64,000 bases of DNA from DASUPK01 sp963804595 (GTDB taxonomy: Bacteria; Actinomycetota; Thermoleophilia; Solirubrobacterales; 70-9), in the NCBI GenBank assembly GCA_963804595.1, contig CAWDQZ010000017.1, forward strand, positions 124,001 through 188,000. Reading direction: 5' to 3'. The translations under genes and the position numbers were made by a program. Each line of letters starts with the position of its first letter. The stretch's first letter is position 1. Below are positions 56,711-64,000 of this stretch, one piece after another. The notes under the pieces were generated by a model. That model saw only the letters and a program-made list of their open reading frames with translations, did not search any database and was not told the origin of the DNA.

Positions 56711-58471
56711 GTGGCGGTCCGCGAAGCGATCCCGCGGAGGGCGGAGGCGGAGGAGGGCGTCTCCTCCTTCGCAAAGTCGCTCTTTCTCGGCGAGATCCAC
56801 GAAGAGCTCGTCTTCCCGTGGCCCCAGGCCGACCGTGAGGAGCAGGATCGGATCCGGGACCTGAATGCCCGCATTCGCGATTACTGCGCCGAGCACTACG
56901 ACGCGCGGAAGGCGGAGGAGGAGCGCTGGATCCCGGACGAGGTCCTTCGCGATCTGGGCGAGATCGGTGCGCTCGGGCTCTATGTCGACGAGCAGTACGG
57001 CGGGCAGGGCCTTTCCCAGACCGGCTATGCGCGGATCTTCGAGACCGTCGGCCAGATCGACGCCACCCTCGCGATCGTCCTCGGCGTCCACCAGTCGATC
57101 GGCTTCAAGGGCATCTCCCTGTTCGGCACTGATGCGCAGAAGGAGCGCTTCCTCCCGGACCTTGCCAGCGGCCGCAAGCTGGCGGCGTTCGCGCTGACCG
57201 AGCCCGAGGCCGGATCGGACGCTTACCACCTGCGGTCGCGGGCGGTTCAGCAGCCCGATGGATCCTGGGTGCTGAACGGCGAGAAGCGCTACATCGGCAA
57301 TGGCTCGCGGGCCGACGTGATCACGACCTTCGCGCGAGCCGAGGTCGACGGCGAGGAGAGGCACATCGCCCTCCTGCTCGAGAAGGGGATGAAGGGTCTC
57401 GAGGTCGGTGAGCGCTACGAGACGATGGGCCTGCAGGCGAACGATCTCCGCCGGCTCTACTTCAATGACGTCCGGGTGCCGCCCGAGAACGTTCTCGGGG
57501 AGCCCGGACAGGGCTTCCGGGTTGCGATGCAGGTGCTCAACAACGGGCGCATCGGGCTCGGCACAGGCTCCGTCGGCGGCGCCAAAAAGCTGCTGGACCT
57601 CTCCATCGAGCACGTCAGGGAGCGCCGCCAGTTTGGCCAGCCGCTGGCCGACTTCGAGCTCGTCCAGGAAAAGATCGGCTGGATGGTCTCCTACCTCTTC
57701 GGGCTGGAGTCCATGACCTACCTGACCTGCGGCCTGGTCGACCAGGGCGTCCCCGACTACTCGCTCGAGTCGGCGATCTGCAAGGTGTCCGGGACGGAGT
57801 TCCTCTGGTACGCGGCCAACCGTGCGCTCCAGCTCGCGGGCGGCGAGGGCTACATGCGCGACCGGCCCTACGAGAAGGTGCTGCGCGACACGCGGATCTA
57901 TCCGATCTTCGAGGGTGCGAACGACGTGATGCGGGCATTCATCGCCCTCGGCGGGTTCAGGCCGGTGGGTGAGAAGCTCGAAGGCCTCTCCGAGCTCGAG
58001 CTGAGCGACCCGATCGGCTCGATCGGAGTCCTGATCGACTACGCCTCGGGTCGGATCCAGCGCGAGGTCCACCCGGACAAGGTGACGAAGGCGCACGAAG
58101 ACCTTTCCGAGCACGCCGATGCGGTCTCCGAGCAGGTGAAGCGACTGGCCGGCGTCACCGAGAAACTGCTGCGGGAGCACCGCAAGGACATCATCGGCCG
58201 GCAGTTCCAGCAGAAGCGCCTCGCCGACAACATCGCGGACATCTACGCCCAGATCGCGGTGCTCTCGCGCGTGACGGCGATCTTCGACGACCAGGGCGTC
58301 GAGCCCTCCGGGCAGGAGCGCTTCATCGCCGACACCTTCTGCCGGCGAGCCGCCGCGCGGGTCGACAGCCGGTTCGACCAGGTGGAGTCCAACGACGACG
58401 AGCGGATGACGGCGATCGCGAAGCTCGCGTACAAACGCGGCTCGTACGGCTACGCGCTCTTCGAAGACTGA
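56711..58471 (+). CDS. Acyl-CoA dehydrogenase, VLCAD/ACAD9-type
   Basis: 586 residues with a GTG start. FALTEPEAGSDAYHLRSRA and LNGEKRYIGNGSRADVITTFARA are the FAD/substrate regions; GGEGYMRDRPYEKVLRDTRIYPIFEGANDVMRAFI holds the C-terminal active-site part. The extra ~150-residue C-terminal domain is what separates the very-long-chain type from ordinary ones. It starts beta-oxidation of long fatty acids and fits the SDR, hydratase and thiolase genes nearby. It ends directly before a family B repeat. Confidence 0.93.
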   Translation: MAVREAIPRRAEAEEGVSSFAKSLFLGEIHEELVFPWPQADREEQDRIRDLNARIRDYCAEHYDARKAEEERWIPDEVLRDLGEIGALGLYVDEQYGGQGLSQTGYARIFETVGQIDATLAIVLGVHQSIGFKGISLFGTDAQKERFLPDLASGRKLAAFALTEPEAGSDAYHLRSRAVQQPDGSWVLNGEKRYIGNGSRADVITTFARAEVDGEERHIALLLEKGMKGLEVGERYETMGLQANDLRRLYFNDVRVPPENVLGEPGQGFRVAMQVLNNGRIGLGTGSVGGAKKLLDLSIEHVRERRQFGQPLADFELVQEKIGWMVSYLFGLESMTYLTCGLVDQGVPDYSLESAICKVSGTEFLWYAANRALQLAGGEGYMRDRPYEKVLRDTRIYPIFEGANDVMRAFIALGGFRPVGEKLEGLSELELSDPIGSIGVLIDYASGRIQREVHPDKVTKAHEDLSEHADAVSEQVKRLAGVTEKLLREHRKDIIGRQFQQKRLADNIADIYAQIAVLSRVTAIFDDQGVEPSGQERFIADTFCRRAAARVDSRFDQVESNDDERMTAIAKLAYKRGSYGYALFED

Positions 58472-58513
58472 TTCGGCGGCGGTGTTTGTGGCCGCCGCTG
58501 ATGGCGAAGCCGG
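58472..58513 (-). repeat. 3'-end hairpin repeat (family B), copy at 58.5 kb
   Basis: Read on the minus strand it begins directly after the stop of the hydrolase gene with CCGGCTTCGCCATCAG, then GGCGG...CCGCC form a stem. The other end touches the stop codon of the acyl-CoA dehydrogenase gene, so it fills the whole gap between the two convergent genes. Confidence 0.65.
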
Positions 58514-59881
58514 TTAGCGCTTCCGCTCGAATACCTTCTTGTCGAGGAACGGCACGACGGTCTTCAGGAAGGCGTTGGTCTTCGGCGCCGCCGTGAGGGG
58601 GTCGAGGTGGCTCATCTGCGGGTTCCGGTTGACCAGCGTCGACTGGCGCTTGGTCGTCCTCGCTCTCCGGATGAAGTTCCGCGCCCCGTCGATGACGTGG
58701 GCGCCCGCCAGGTCGGTGGCGATCGCGTAGAGAGGCAGGTTGACCTTCCGCGTATGGAAGAGCCGCAGGCCGAGGAAGTTCCCCACGTCGTTGGCGCTCA
58801 TCTGATCCGCGCCGTTGGTGTCGATCGTGAGCCGCTTCGGGAAGTACCACTCCACCGCGTTGGTCGGCTCCTGCCCGAACGTCTGAGCCAGACGGCTCAC
58901 CGGGGTGACGCCGCCGTCGACCCAATCCCTCGGATCGCCCGACGCGGCCAAGCCGCCGCCGTTGATGTGAAGCAGTCCGAGTGCCGCCGGCGAGGTGTCG
59001 CGGTCGAAGGCGTAGCCGAGGAGAGCGCGGTTGGTGACCGGGAACGGGGGGTTGAACTCGGCCGGCAGCAGCGGATATCCCTGCAGGGTCGTAGCCGAGG
59101 CGGTCGGTGCCCGCTCGGCGTAGAGGCCGCCGATCTCCGCGAAGAGGCCGGCCGCCTCCGGGATCCCGATCCCGAGCAGGTCCAGGAACGGACTGCTCGT
59201 CTGCAGGTCGGCGATCGCCTGCTGAGCCTGCGCGAGGTCGTACGCGTCGAAGCTGCCGAGCAGGCCGCCGTCCATCAGAACCAGCCCGTCGAGGTCCTTG
59301 TAGCCCGGCCGCCCGTTGAAATCCCAGGAGGCGTAGGCAACGGTCAGCGAGGCCCCGAGCGAATGCCCTCCCAGCACGACCTGGCGGCGTCCGTGATTGC
59401 GCGCCCGCAAAACCACCGCCCGCGCGTCATCGAGGGCGACCCCCATCCCCCACTCACGCGCGTACGGGTCCTGGTTGGCGCCGCGGAAGTGGAACCCGCC
59501 GCCGTTCAGGTAGTAGTCGAACGCCTGCTGCAGCGGGATCTGCCCGGCGTCGGCGGCGGCGAAGGTGGCCGTGTCCTCGAGCGCCTGGGTGCGCCGGTCG
59601 ATCGCCCAGACCTGAAGCCCGCGGACGTGCTTGACGAGGTAGCGGGCATCCAGGGTGAAGTCCCCGGCTCCGCCCTGAGTGCCCGGCATCAGGACGAGGA
59701 CCCGCTTCGCCGACTTCGGCCCGAACTGGTGGACCGTCACGTGGTTGAGGTCGCCCGGGCCCGGCGCGGGCGGCGTCTGGACGGTGATCAGCCGCTCACG
59801 GGCCATCGCCGGAGCGGCGGCGAGACCTCCGAGCAGCAGGGCCGTTCCGGTCAAGAGCAGCGCGCGTGCGCGAAACCTCAT
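58514..59881 (-). CDS. Secreted alpha/beta hydrolase
   Basis: 455 residues with a signal peptide (RALLLTGTALLLGGLAAAPAMA). LVLMPGTQGGAGDF supplies the oxyanion region and VVLGGHSLGASLTVAYASWD the nucleophile elbow with Ser in GHSLG. Near the C-terminus PQMSHLDPLTAAPKTNAFLKTVVPFLDKK may contain the catalytic His (SHLDP). It is probably exported and acts on esters or lipids; the substrate is unknown. Confidence 0.85.
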   Translation of the reverse strand: MRFRARALLLTGTALLLGGLAAAPAMARERLITVQTPPAPGPGDLNHVTVHQFGPKSAKRVLVLMPGTQGGAGDFTLDARYLVKHVRGLQVWAIDRRTQALEDTATFAAADAGQIPLQQAFDYYLNGGGFHFRGANQDPYAREWGMGVALDDARAVVLRARNHGRRQVVLGGHSLGASLTVAYASWDFNGRPGYKDLDGLVLMDGGLLGSFDAYDLAQAQQAIADLQTSSPFLDLLGIGIPEAAGLFAEIGGLYAERAPTASATTLQGYPLLPAEFNPPFPVTNRALLGYAFDRDTSPAALGLLHINGGGLAASGDPRDWVDGGVTPVSRLAQTFGQEPTNAVEWYFPKRLTIDTNGADQMSANDVGNFLGLRLFHTRKVNLPLYAIATDLAGAHVIDGARNFIRRARTTKRQSTLVNRNPQMSHLDPLTAAPKTNAFLKTVVPFLDKKVFERKR

Positions 59882-59922
59882 CCCTTCTCCTCCATCCCTG
59901 GAGGAGCCAGCCTATTGGCTCG

Positions 59923-60645
59923 CTACTTGGAGTGGCCCGGCGGGACCTTCGCCTGGCCGGGCGGTGATTTCTTCGACTGCCCCGGCGGAGTCTTTGTCTG
60001 GCCGGGCGGGCTCTTCCCCTGGCTCGGCGCGATCTTCTTCGCCTGGCCCGGCGGCGTTTTCGCCTGGCCCGGCGGCGTCGACCCGTTAAGCCCAACAGCG
60101 TTGCCCTGACCGTGGCCCTTGGCCTTGCCCTGAGCCTTCTCGTGCTGCTTGCGGGCGTGCTCGTGCGCGGCTGTTGAGTTGCCACCCTTGCCCTTCGGCT
60201 TCGCCTTGGCGGCCCCCGAGACCTCGTTGCCCCCACCGCCCTGGCTTGTGCCCTGGACCTTCTCCTTGGTTGTTTCGGCCGCCGCGCCGTGATCGGACGG
60301 CTGGTTCGGCAGCGTGATCCCCACCGTGTCGAACGCGTTCCGTGCGGGCGCCGGGACGGTCACGCCCGCGATCGCGAGTCCGGCGAGGAGCAGCGGGATC
60401 AAGGCGACCGCGATCGCGACCTTGGCGACCAGGCCGCGGCGCGAACGACCCGCTGGCGGCCCGACCGGACGCCTGCTTGCCCGCGTCTCCGTCTCGAGCG
60501 TCGCCGTCCGGGCGGTTGCGGCGAGACGGGGGACGATGGTCGCGGTCAGCTCCCGAGACGGTCGGGCGGGAACCGCCGCGCGCAGCGCATCCGTGAAGAG
60601 GGGGGCTTCTTTCATCTCATTTCGGTAAGCGCCGTCCGTGCTCAT
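59923..60645 (-). CDS. Membrane protein with PPGQ-type repeats, likely anti-sigma partner
   Basis: 240 residues. The start overlaps the ECF sigma stop (ATGA), the usual place of an anti-sigma factor. The N-terminal ~65 residues (FTDALRAAVPARPSRELTATIVPRLAATAR) are cytoplasmic, a membrane helix follows (VAKVAIAVALIPLLLAGLAIAGV), then a Lys/Gly/Gln-rich outer part ending in six PPG units (PPGQAKT, PPGQAKK, PPGQTKT, PPGQSKK, PPGQAKV, PPGHSK). No zinc-binding anti-sigma motif (HxxxCxxC) is visible, so the sigma-binding role is inferred from position. Confidence 0.72.
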   Translation of the reverse strand: MSTDGAYRNEMKEAPLFTDALRAAVPARPSRELTATIVPRLAATARTATLETETRASRRPVGPPAGRSRRGLVAKVAIAVALIPLLLAGLAIAGVTVPAPARNAFDTVGITLPNQPSDHGAAAETTKEKVQGTSQGGGGNEVSGAAKAKPKGKGGNSTAAHEHARKQHEKAQGKAKGHGQGNAVGLNGSTPPGQAKTPPGQAKKIAPSQGKSPPGQTKTPPGQSKKSPPGQAKVPPGHSK

Positions 60646-61193
60646 GCGGATACGCCCTTTCGAGCCAGCAGTCTCTTTACGGCTGCCAGCCCACGTCGCT
60701 GAAGCGCCTTGACCGCCCCGGGGCGTTTGCCCACAGCCTTGGCGACGTCATCGATGCTCATGTCCGCGACGAACCGCAGCAGCAGCACGGCGCGCTGATC
60801 CTCCGAGAGCGCCGCGAGGATCCGCTCGACGCGCTCGGTTCCGATCCGCGCGAGCGCCTCCTCCGCCGCGTCGTCCGCTCGCGCCCGCGGTTCGGGTGGG
60901 TCAGGTGAGAGCTCGACTGGGCGACGCGCAGACTGCCGGCGAGCGTCGATCAAGCGGTGGTGGGCGATCGTGAAGACCCAGGAGCGGAACCCGGCCTCCT
61001 CGCCCTCGAACCTGGAGATGTCTCGCGCGACCTGGAGAAAGGTCTCGCCGAGCACGTCCTCGGCATCGGGCGCTCCGTTCGCCCGGAGATAGCCGAGCAC
61101 GATCGGAGCGAGACCCTCGAAGATCTCGTCCCAGGCCCCCTCGTCTCCGGCCCTCGCGGCCGCGAGGAGGTGGCTGAAGCTCTCCTCGCTCAC
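60642..61193 (-). CDS. ECF-type RNA polymerase sigma factor
   Basis: 183 residues with a GTG start. Region 2 is GDEGAWDEIFEGLAPIVLGYLRANGAPDAEDVLGETFLQVARDISRF with RSWVFTIAHHRLIDARR, region 4 ERILAALSEDQRAVLLLRFVADMSIDDVAKAVGKRPGAVKALQRRGLAAVKRLL. It should direct RNA polymerase to an extracytoplasmic-stress regulon. The start lies 7 bases after a TACGTT box, consistent with a leaderless mRNA. Confidence 0.93.
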   Translation of the reverse strand: MSEESFSHLLAAARAGDEGAWDEIFEGLAPIVLGYLRANGAPDAEDVLGETFLQVARDISRFEGEEAGFRSWVFTIAHHRLIDARRQSARRPVELSPDPPEPRARADDAAEEALARIGTERVERILAALSEDQRAVLLLRFVADMSIDDVAKAVGKRPGAVKALQRRGLAAVKRLLARKGVSA

Positions 61194-61200
61194 GCCCGCG

Positions 61201-61206
61201 AACGTA
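61201..61206 (-). promoter_or_regulatory. -10 box for the ECF sigma gene, leaderless type
   Basis: TACGTT on the minus strand, 7 bases, then the GTG at 61193. Confidence 0.4.
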
Positions 61207-61262
61207 GCGGGCGCGAGGGATCCGCCGCAGGCTGACCCCTCGCGCCGCCGACGATTCGAGCG

Positions 61263-61730
61263 CTATGGAACCAAGGTGAGCGTCGTCTGACCGCTCGCCG
61301 CGAGGCAGGTGATCTTCCTGCCCTTCTTCTGCTTCTTGCCCTTCTTCTTGGAGCCGACCTTGCGGTCCGCCTGATCGACGTTCACCTGGAGGGTGACCGT
61401 CGCCGGCGCTGCGTCGGTCGGACGCGGCAGTACGGCGGTGAAGTCGCCGTTTGAGCGAGTCTCAGTGGTCTCACCGAGTTGCGTGGTCCCGCCGGTGCCC
61501 GTGTACGAGAACCGGACAATCCGATCCTTGCGGCAACCGGAGTTCGACTTCAGGTTCCCGGTCACGGTCGTGGTCGCGTCGGCGCTGCCCAGGATGCTCG
61601 GGGTCGCCAGGACCGACACGGACCCCGGGGCCTGCTTGGGTGACTTCGGGCCCTTCCCGATCGCCGTCGCCGAGATCACGAGCGCGCTCGCGAGCAGGCC
61701 AACAGCGATCGTGCTGAACAGCTTTCGCAT
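61263..61730 (-). CDS. Secreted protein with C-terminal Lys-rich tract
   Basis: 155 residues from the ATG at 61730, which has GGAAGGGAAG upstream. A signal peptide (RKLFSTIAVGLLASALVISATA) precedes a beta-rich domain (SGCRKDRIVRFSYTGTGGTTQLGETTETRSNGDFTAVL). A basic tract VGSKKKGKKQKKGRKITC follows near the end, with the two Cys placed to pair. Its composition is close to the other Lys-rich exported proteins of the window. Function unknown. Confidence 0.8.
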   Translation of the reverse strand: MRKLFSTIAVGLLASALVISATAIGKGPKSPKQAPGSVSVLATPSILGSADATTTVTGNLKSNSGCRKDRIVRFSYTGTGGTTQLGETTETRSNGDFTAVLPRPTDAAPATVTLQVNVDQADRKVGSKKKGKKQKKGRKITCLAASGQTTLTLVP

Positions 61731-61826
61731 CGTCTTCCCTTCCCTGTGGCTGGTCACGTCTGATCTGAGAGCGCCGGGCGCGCCCGGGGGGTTACGGGCC
61801 GATTGCCGCTTTAACCTGCAGGCTGT

Positions 61827-62438
61827 ATGTCAACCGCCTCGACCACTCGCCGCCCCGGCCGCCGCGAGGCCGAGGCCCAAGCCACCCGCGATGCCCTCGT
61901 CCAGGCGGCTCTGGAGCTGTTCACCGAGCGCGGCTACTCCGGTGTCGGCACCGAGGAGATCGTCGCCCGCGCCACTGTCACCCGCGGGGCGCTCTATCAC
62001 CACTTCGCCGACAAGCGCGACCTCTTCCGCGCGGTCTTCGAGCGAGTCGAGGAGGACCTGATGGAGCGAATCGGCGCCCAGATGGAGGCGAGCGATGACC
62101 CGTACGAGCTGATGATCGCGGGCATGCGCTCGTTCCTCGATGCCTGCGAGGAGCCGGCCGTGAAGCAGATCTCCCTCACCGACGCGCCCGCCGTGCTCGG
62201 CTGGCAGGAATGGCGCGAGATCGACAACCGCCATGGTCTCGGACTGACACGGGCCGCTCTCAAGGGTGCCGTCGATGCGGGAGTGCTGCGGCCGATCGCA
62301 GTCGAGCCGATGGCGCACCTATTCGTCGCCGCCCTGGCAGAGGCGGCGTTCGTGATCGCGCACTCAGAGCAGCCCCGGAAAGCGCGCGCCGAGGTCGAGC
62401 GGGCGCTGATCCAGCTCGTCGCGGGCCTGCGCGCCTAG
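61827..62438 (+). CDS. TetR-family transcriptional regulator
   Basis: 203 residues. ATRDALVQAALELFTERGYSGVGTEEIVARATVTRGALYHHFADKRDLFRAVFERVEEDL is a standard TetR DNA-binding domain. The ligand domain has ISLTDAPAVLGWQEWREIDNRHGLGLTRAALKGAVDAGVLRP, common in a large actinobacterial subgroup. A CCTGCAGG palindrome 4 bases before the ATG (61815-61822) could be part of its operator. Confidence 0.93.
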   Translation: MSTASTTRRPGRREAEAQATRDALVQAALELFTERGYSGVGTEEIVARATVTRGALYHHFADKRDLFRAVFERVEEDLMERIGAQMEASDDPYELMIAGMRSFLDACEEPAVKQISLTDAPAVLGWQEWREIDNRHGLGLTRAALKGAVDAGVLRPIAVEPMAHLFVAALAEAAFVIAHSEQPRKARAEVERALIQLVAGLRA

Positions 62439-62537
62439 CGCCGCAGCACGGCCGTAACCCTTTCGCCGCCTTCGTCGCTTTGCTGCTTGGGGGACCCAAA
62501 GGGGGGACCCAAGACAGCCAATGGAGGTGATCAGGAC

Positions 62538-62762
62538 GTGAAGCTAAGGACCCGCAAGCTGGCGGCGTTCGTGACCTGTCTCGGCATCGCCGCGGCATTC
62601 CCGGTCGTGAGCTCCGCCGACAAGGGCGGCGTTCCGCGCGGCGACAAGCCCTGTCCGACCAAGAAGGCGAAGAAGCATCCGAAGAAGCCGGCGCCGAACA
62701 CGAAGGGCAAGAAGTGCGGCTTCCAGGGTGAGACGACCCCCACAGCGACCAGCACCGACTGA
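62538..62762 (+). CDS. Small secreted Lys-rich protein
   Basis: 74 residues from the GTG at 62538. GGAGGTGATC, an almost perfect complement of the 16S rRNA end, lies just upstream and decides the start. A signal peptide (LRTRKLAAFVTCLGIAAAFPVVSSA) is followed by KPCPTKKAKKHPKKPAPNTK and GKKCGFQGE. The two Cys flanking the Lys tract may pair. Too short for a known domain; the strong ribosome site suggests high expression. Confidence 0.75.
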   Translation: MKLRTRKLAAFVTCLGIAAAFPVVSSADKGGVPRGDKPCPTKKAKKHPKKPAPNTKGKKCGFQGETTPTATSTD

Positions 62763-62775
62763 GCGGGAGGAGTTT

Positions 62776-62827
62776 CGGGCGGGACGGTCCCGGAAGTACC
62801 CCCAGCCTGCGGGGCCGTTCCCGCCCG
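62776..62827. terminator. Long hairpin between convergent genes
   Basis: CGGGCGGGACGGTCCCG (62776-62792) pairs with CGGGGCCGTTCCCGCCCG (62810-62827) over about 16 bp with one bulge and one mismatch or wobble. It lies between the stops of the small secreted protein (62762) and the thiolase (62880) and could end both transcripts. No T-tract follows. Confidence 0.6.
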
Positions 62828-62879
62828 GAACTGGTCATCGGGGCGTTCCGCCCCAGCGGGACAAGTGTCTTGGTCGCGT

Positions 62880-64000
62880 CTAGTTGAGGCGCTCGACGAT
62901 CATCGCCTCGCCCTGGCCACCGGCGACGCACATCGTCTCGAGGCCGACCTGATGGTCATCGGTCTCCAGGACGTTGATCAACGTGCCCATGATCCGGGCG
63001 CCGGTCATGCCGAAGGGATGCCCGAGGGCGATCGCCCCGCCGTGCGTGTTGAGCTTCTCGAGCGGGATGTCGCACTCGGCCATGATCGGGATCACCTGAG
63101 CGGCGAACGCCTCGTTGAGCTCGACTGTGTCGACGTCGGTCATCGTCATGCCGGCGCCGTCGAGGACCTTCTTGATCGCGCCGATCGGCGCGACACCCAT
63201 GTACTCGGGCTCGTTGCCGTGCGTGGCGGCGGCACCGAGCCGCACCCGGGGCTCGAGGCCGAGCTCCTTGGCGCGATCCTCCGACATGACCAGGGCCGCG
63301 GCGGCACCGTCGTTGAGCGGGCACGAGTTGCCCGCGGTGATGCCGCCACCGCCCTCGAACGCCTCCGGCAGCTCGGCGAGCTTCTCGAGGGTCGAGCTCG
63401 GGCGCGGGCCGTCGTCCTTGGCGACCTCGTTGCCGTCGGGCAGCCTGACCGGCACGATCTCGCGGTCGAAGAAGCCATCCTCCTGGGACCTCACGGCCAG
63501 CTCCTGCGAGCGCTGCGCGTACTTGTCCATGTCGGCGCGGCTCACCTCGTAGCGCTTCGCCACGTTGACCGCGGTGAGACCCATCTCGATGTACGCGTTG
63601 GGCTGACCGTCGTTGCCCTGCAGCTTCTCGTTCTGGTCGGCGGCGCCCGCCGGCTCGGTGCGCTCGTTGTAGCGGCTCACCCACTCCACGCCGGCGGCGA
63701 TGTAGGTGTCGCCCTGGCCGGCGCGAACGGCGTTGGCCGCGTGCCTGATCGAGTCGAGGCTCGATGCGCAGTAGCGCGACATCGTCACGCCGTTGACTGT
63801 CTCCGGCAGCTTCTTCGAGAGCAGGACCATGATCCGCCCGATGTTGAACGCCTGCAGGCCCTGGGGCATGCCGCAGCCGCAGAAAACGTCCTCGACCTCG
63901 GAGGGCTGTACCTCCTGGTTGCGCTCGAGCAGCTGATCGATCACGTAGGCGCCCATCTCATCGGGGCGCAGCTGGGCCAGGGAACCCTTGAAGGCACGGC
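62880..64000 (-). CDS. Acetyl-CoA acetyltransferase (thiolase), 5' end beyond right edge
   Basis: About 373 C-terminal residues are present; the frame runs off the window with RAFKGSLAQLRPDEMGAYVI at the visible start. The active-site Cys lies in SRYCASSLDSIRHAANAV, the His in GGAIALGHPFGMTGARIMGT and the second Cys in CVAGGQGEAMIVERLN at the end. NEAFAAQVIPIMAE is also typical. The enzyme cleaves or forms 3-ketoacyl-CoA in fatty acid metabolism. Only about 20-30 residues are missing. Confidence 0.95.
   Translation of the reverse strand, partial: RAFKGSLAQLRPDEMGAYVIDQLLERNQEVQPSEVEDVFCGCGMPQGLQAFNIGRIMVLLSKKLPETVNGVTMSRYCASSLDSIRHAANAVRAGQGDTYIAAGVEWVSRYNERTEPAGAADQNEKLQGNDGQPNAYIEMGLTAVNVAKRYEVSRADMDKYAQRSQELAVRSQEDGFFDREIVPVRLPDGNEVAKDDGPRPSSTLEKLAELPEAFEGGGGITAGNSCPLNDGAAAALVMSEDRAKELGLEPRVRLGAAATHGNEPEYMGVAPIGAIKKVLDGAGMTMTDVDTVELNEAFAAQVIPIMAECDIPLEKLNTHGGAIALGHPFGMTGARIMGTLINVLETDDHQVGLETMCVAGGQGEAMIVERLN

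Noticed and set aside
56168..58180. 670-codon minus-strand open frame opposite the acyl-CoA dehydrogenase
   Set aside because: The plus-strand gene has complete family motifs; the opposite frame shows none.
1..64000. tRNA, rRNA, CRISPR arrays, transposases, integrases or phage genes
   Set aside because: None could be recognised; intergenic gaps are short and no direct-repeat array or integrase motif was seen.

Overview
The window is GC-rich, gene-dense bacterial chromosome. It looks like a Gram-positive-type (monoderm) actinobacterium, and I infer class Thermoleophilia, order Solirubrobacterales or a near relative. The reasons are: a complete type IV pilus (T4P) machine without any PilQ secretin; F420-type LLM oxidoreductases; ergothioneine genes (EgtB, EgtD); an actinobacterial pair of ArsA/Get3-like ATPases; a separate LigD-type polymerase and ATP-dependent ligase; frequent GTG starts; and several genes whose start codon lies 6-9 bases after a TANNNT -10 box, which suggests leaderless mRNAs. 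No 16S or other direct taxonomic marker is present, so the placement is an inference. No tRNA, rRNA, CRISPR array, prophage or insertion sequence was seen.

Layout. 0-1.8 kb: the 5' part of a gamma-glutamyltransferase and a frameshifted secreted-protein gene between two identical hairpins. 1.8-6.5 kb: an FtsZ with a long Pro/Glu-rich N-terminal extension, translationally overlapped with a ParA-family ATPase, and divergent from a coupled pair of ArsA-like ATPases. 6.5-8.9 kb: an unknown protein (possible degenerate HEPN domain) preceded by a nested 49-bp dyad, and an HxlR regulator with a readable promoter/operator. 8.9-24.9 kb: a T4P cluster on the minus strand, in transcription order pilU-like, unknown, pilB, pilT, pilC, two tandem major pilins, three pilin-like proteins (PilV/W/X-like), pilD, pilM, pilN, pilO and an unknown membrane protein. 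The upstream pilin gene carries a cyclic-di-GMP-I (GEMM) riboswitch in its leader; the second, nearly identical pilin gene lacks it.

24.9-29.3 kb: the primary sigma factor with a promoter and a terminator-like hairpin in its leader, a BrkB-type membrane protein and GlpX. 29.3-38.3 kb: a patchwork of LLM enzyme, LysR, GNAT, EgtB/EgtD, SDR and lipoprotein genes, with three gene remnants (carotenoid oxygenase, choice-of-anchor-D-like, NTF2-like). 38.4-49.3 kb: the three-subunit proton-translocating transhydrogenase, a second LLM enzyme, a lysine-rich secreted Ig-like protein, a RES/Xre toxin-antitoxin pair, a P-type ATPase and pyruvate kinase. 49.5-64 kb: lipid/CoA metabolism (thioesterase, enoyl-CoA hydratase, VLCAD-type acyl-CoA dehydrogenase, thiolase), NHEJ-type polymerase and ligase, L-2-hydroxyglutarate oxidase, a secreted hydrolase, an ECF sigma factor with a PPGQ-repeat partner, TetR and small lysine-rich secreted proteins.

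Two families of short interspersed hairpin repeats run through the window. One sits just downstream of stop codons. The other sits near gene starts, and one copy lies in frame inside the RES toxin gene. The signals I consider most worth following are the riboswitch asymmetry between the twin pilins, the sigA leader hairpin, the nested dyad at 8.4 kb, the ParA/FtsZ/ArsA neighbourhood and the two repeat families.
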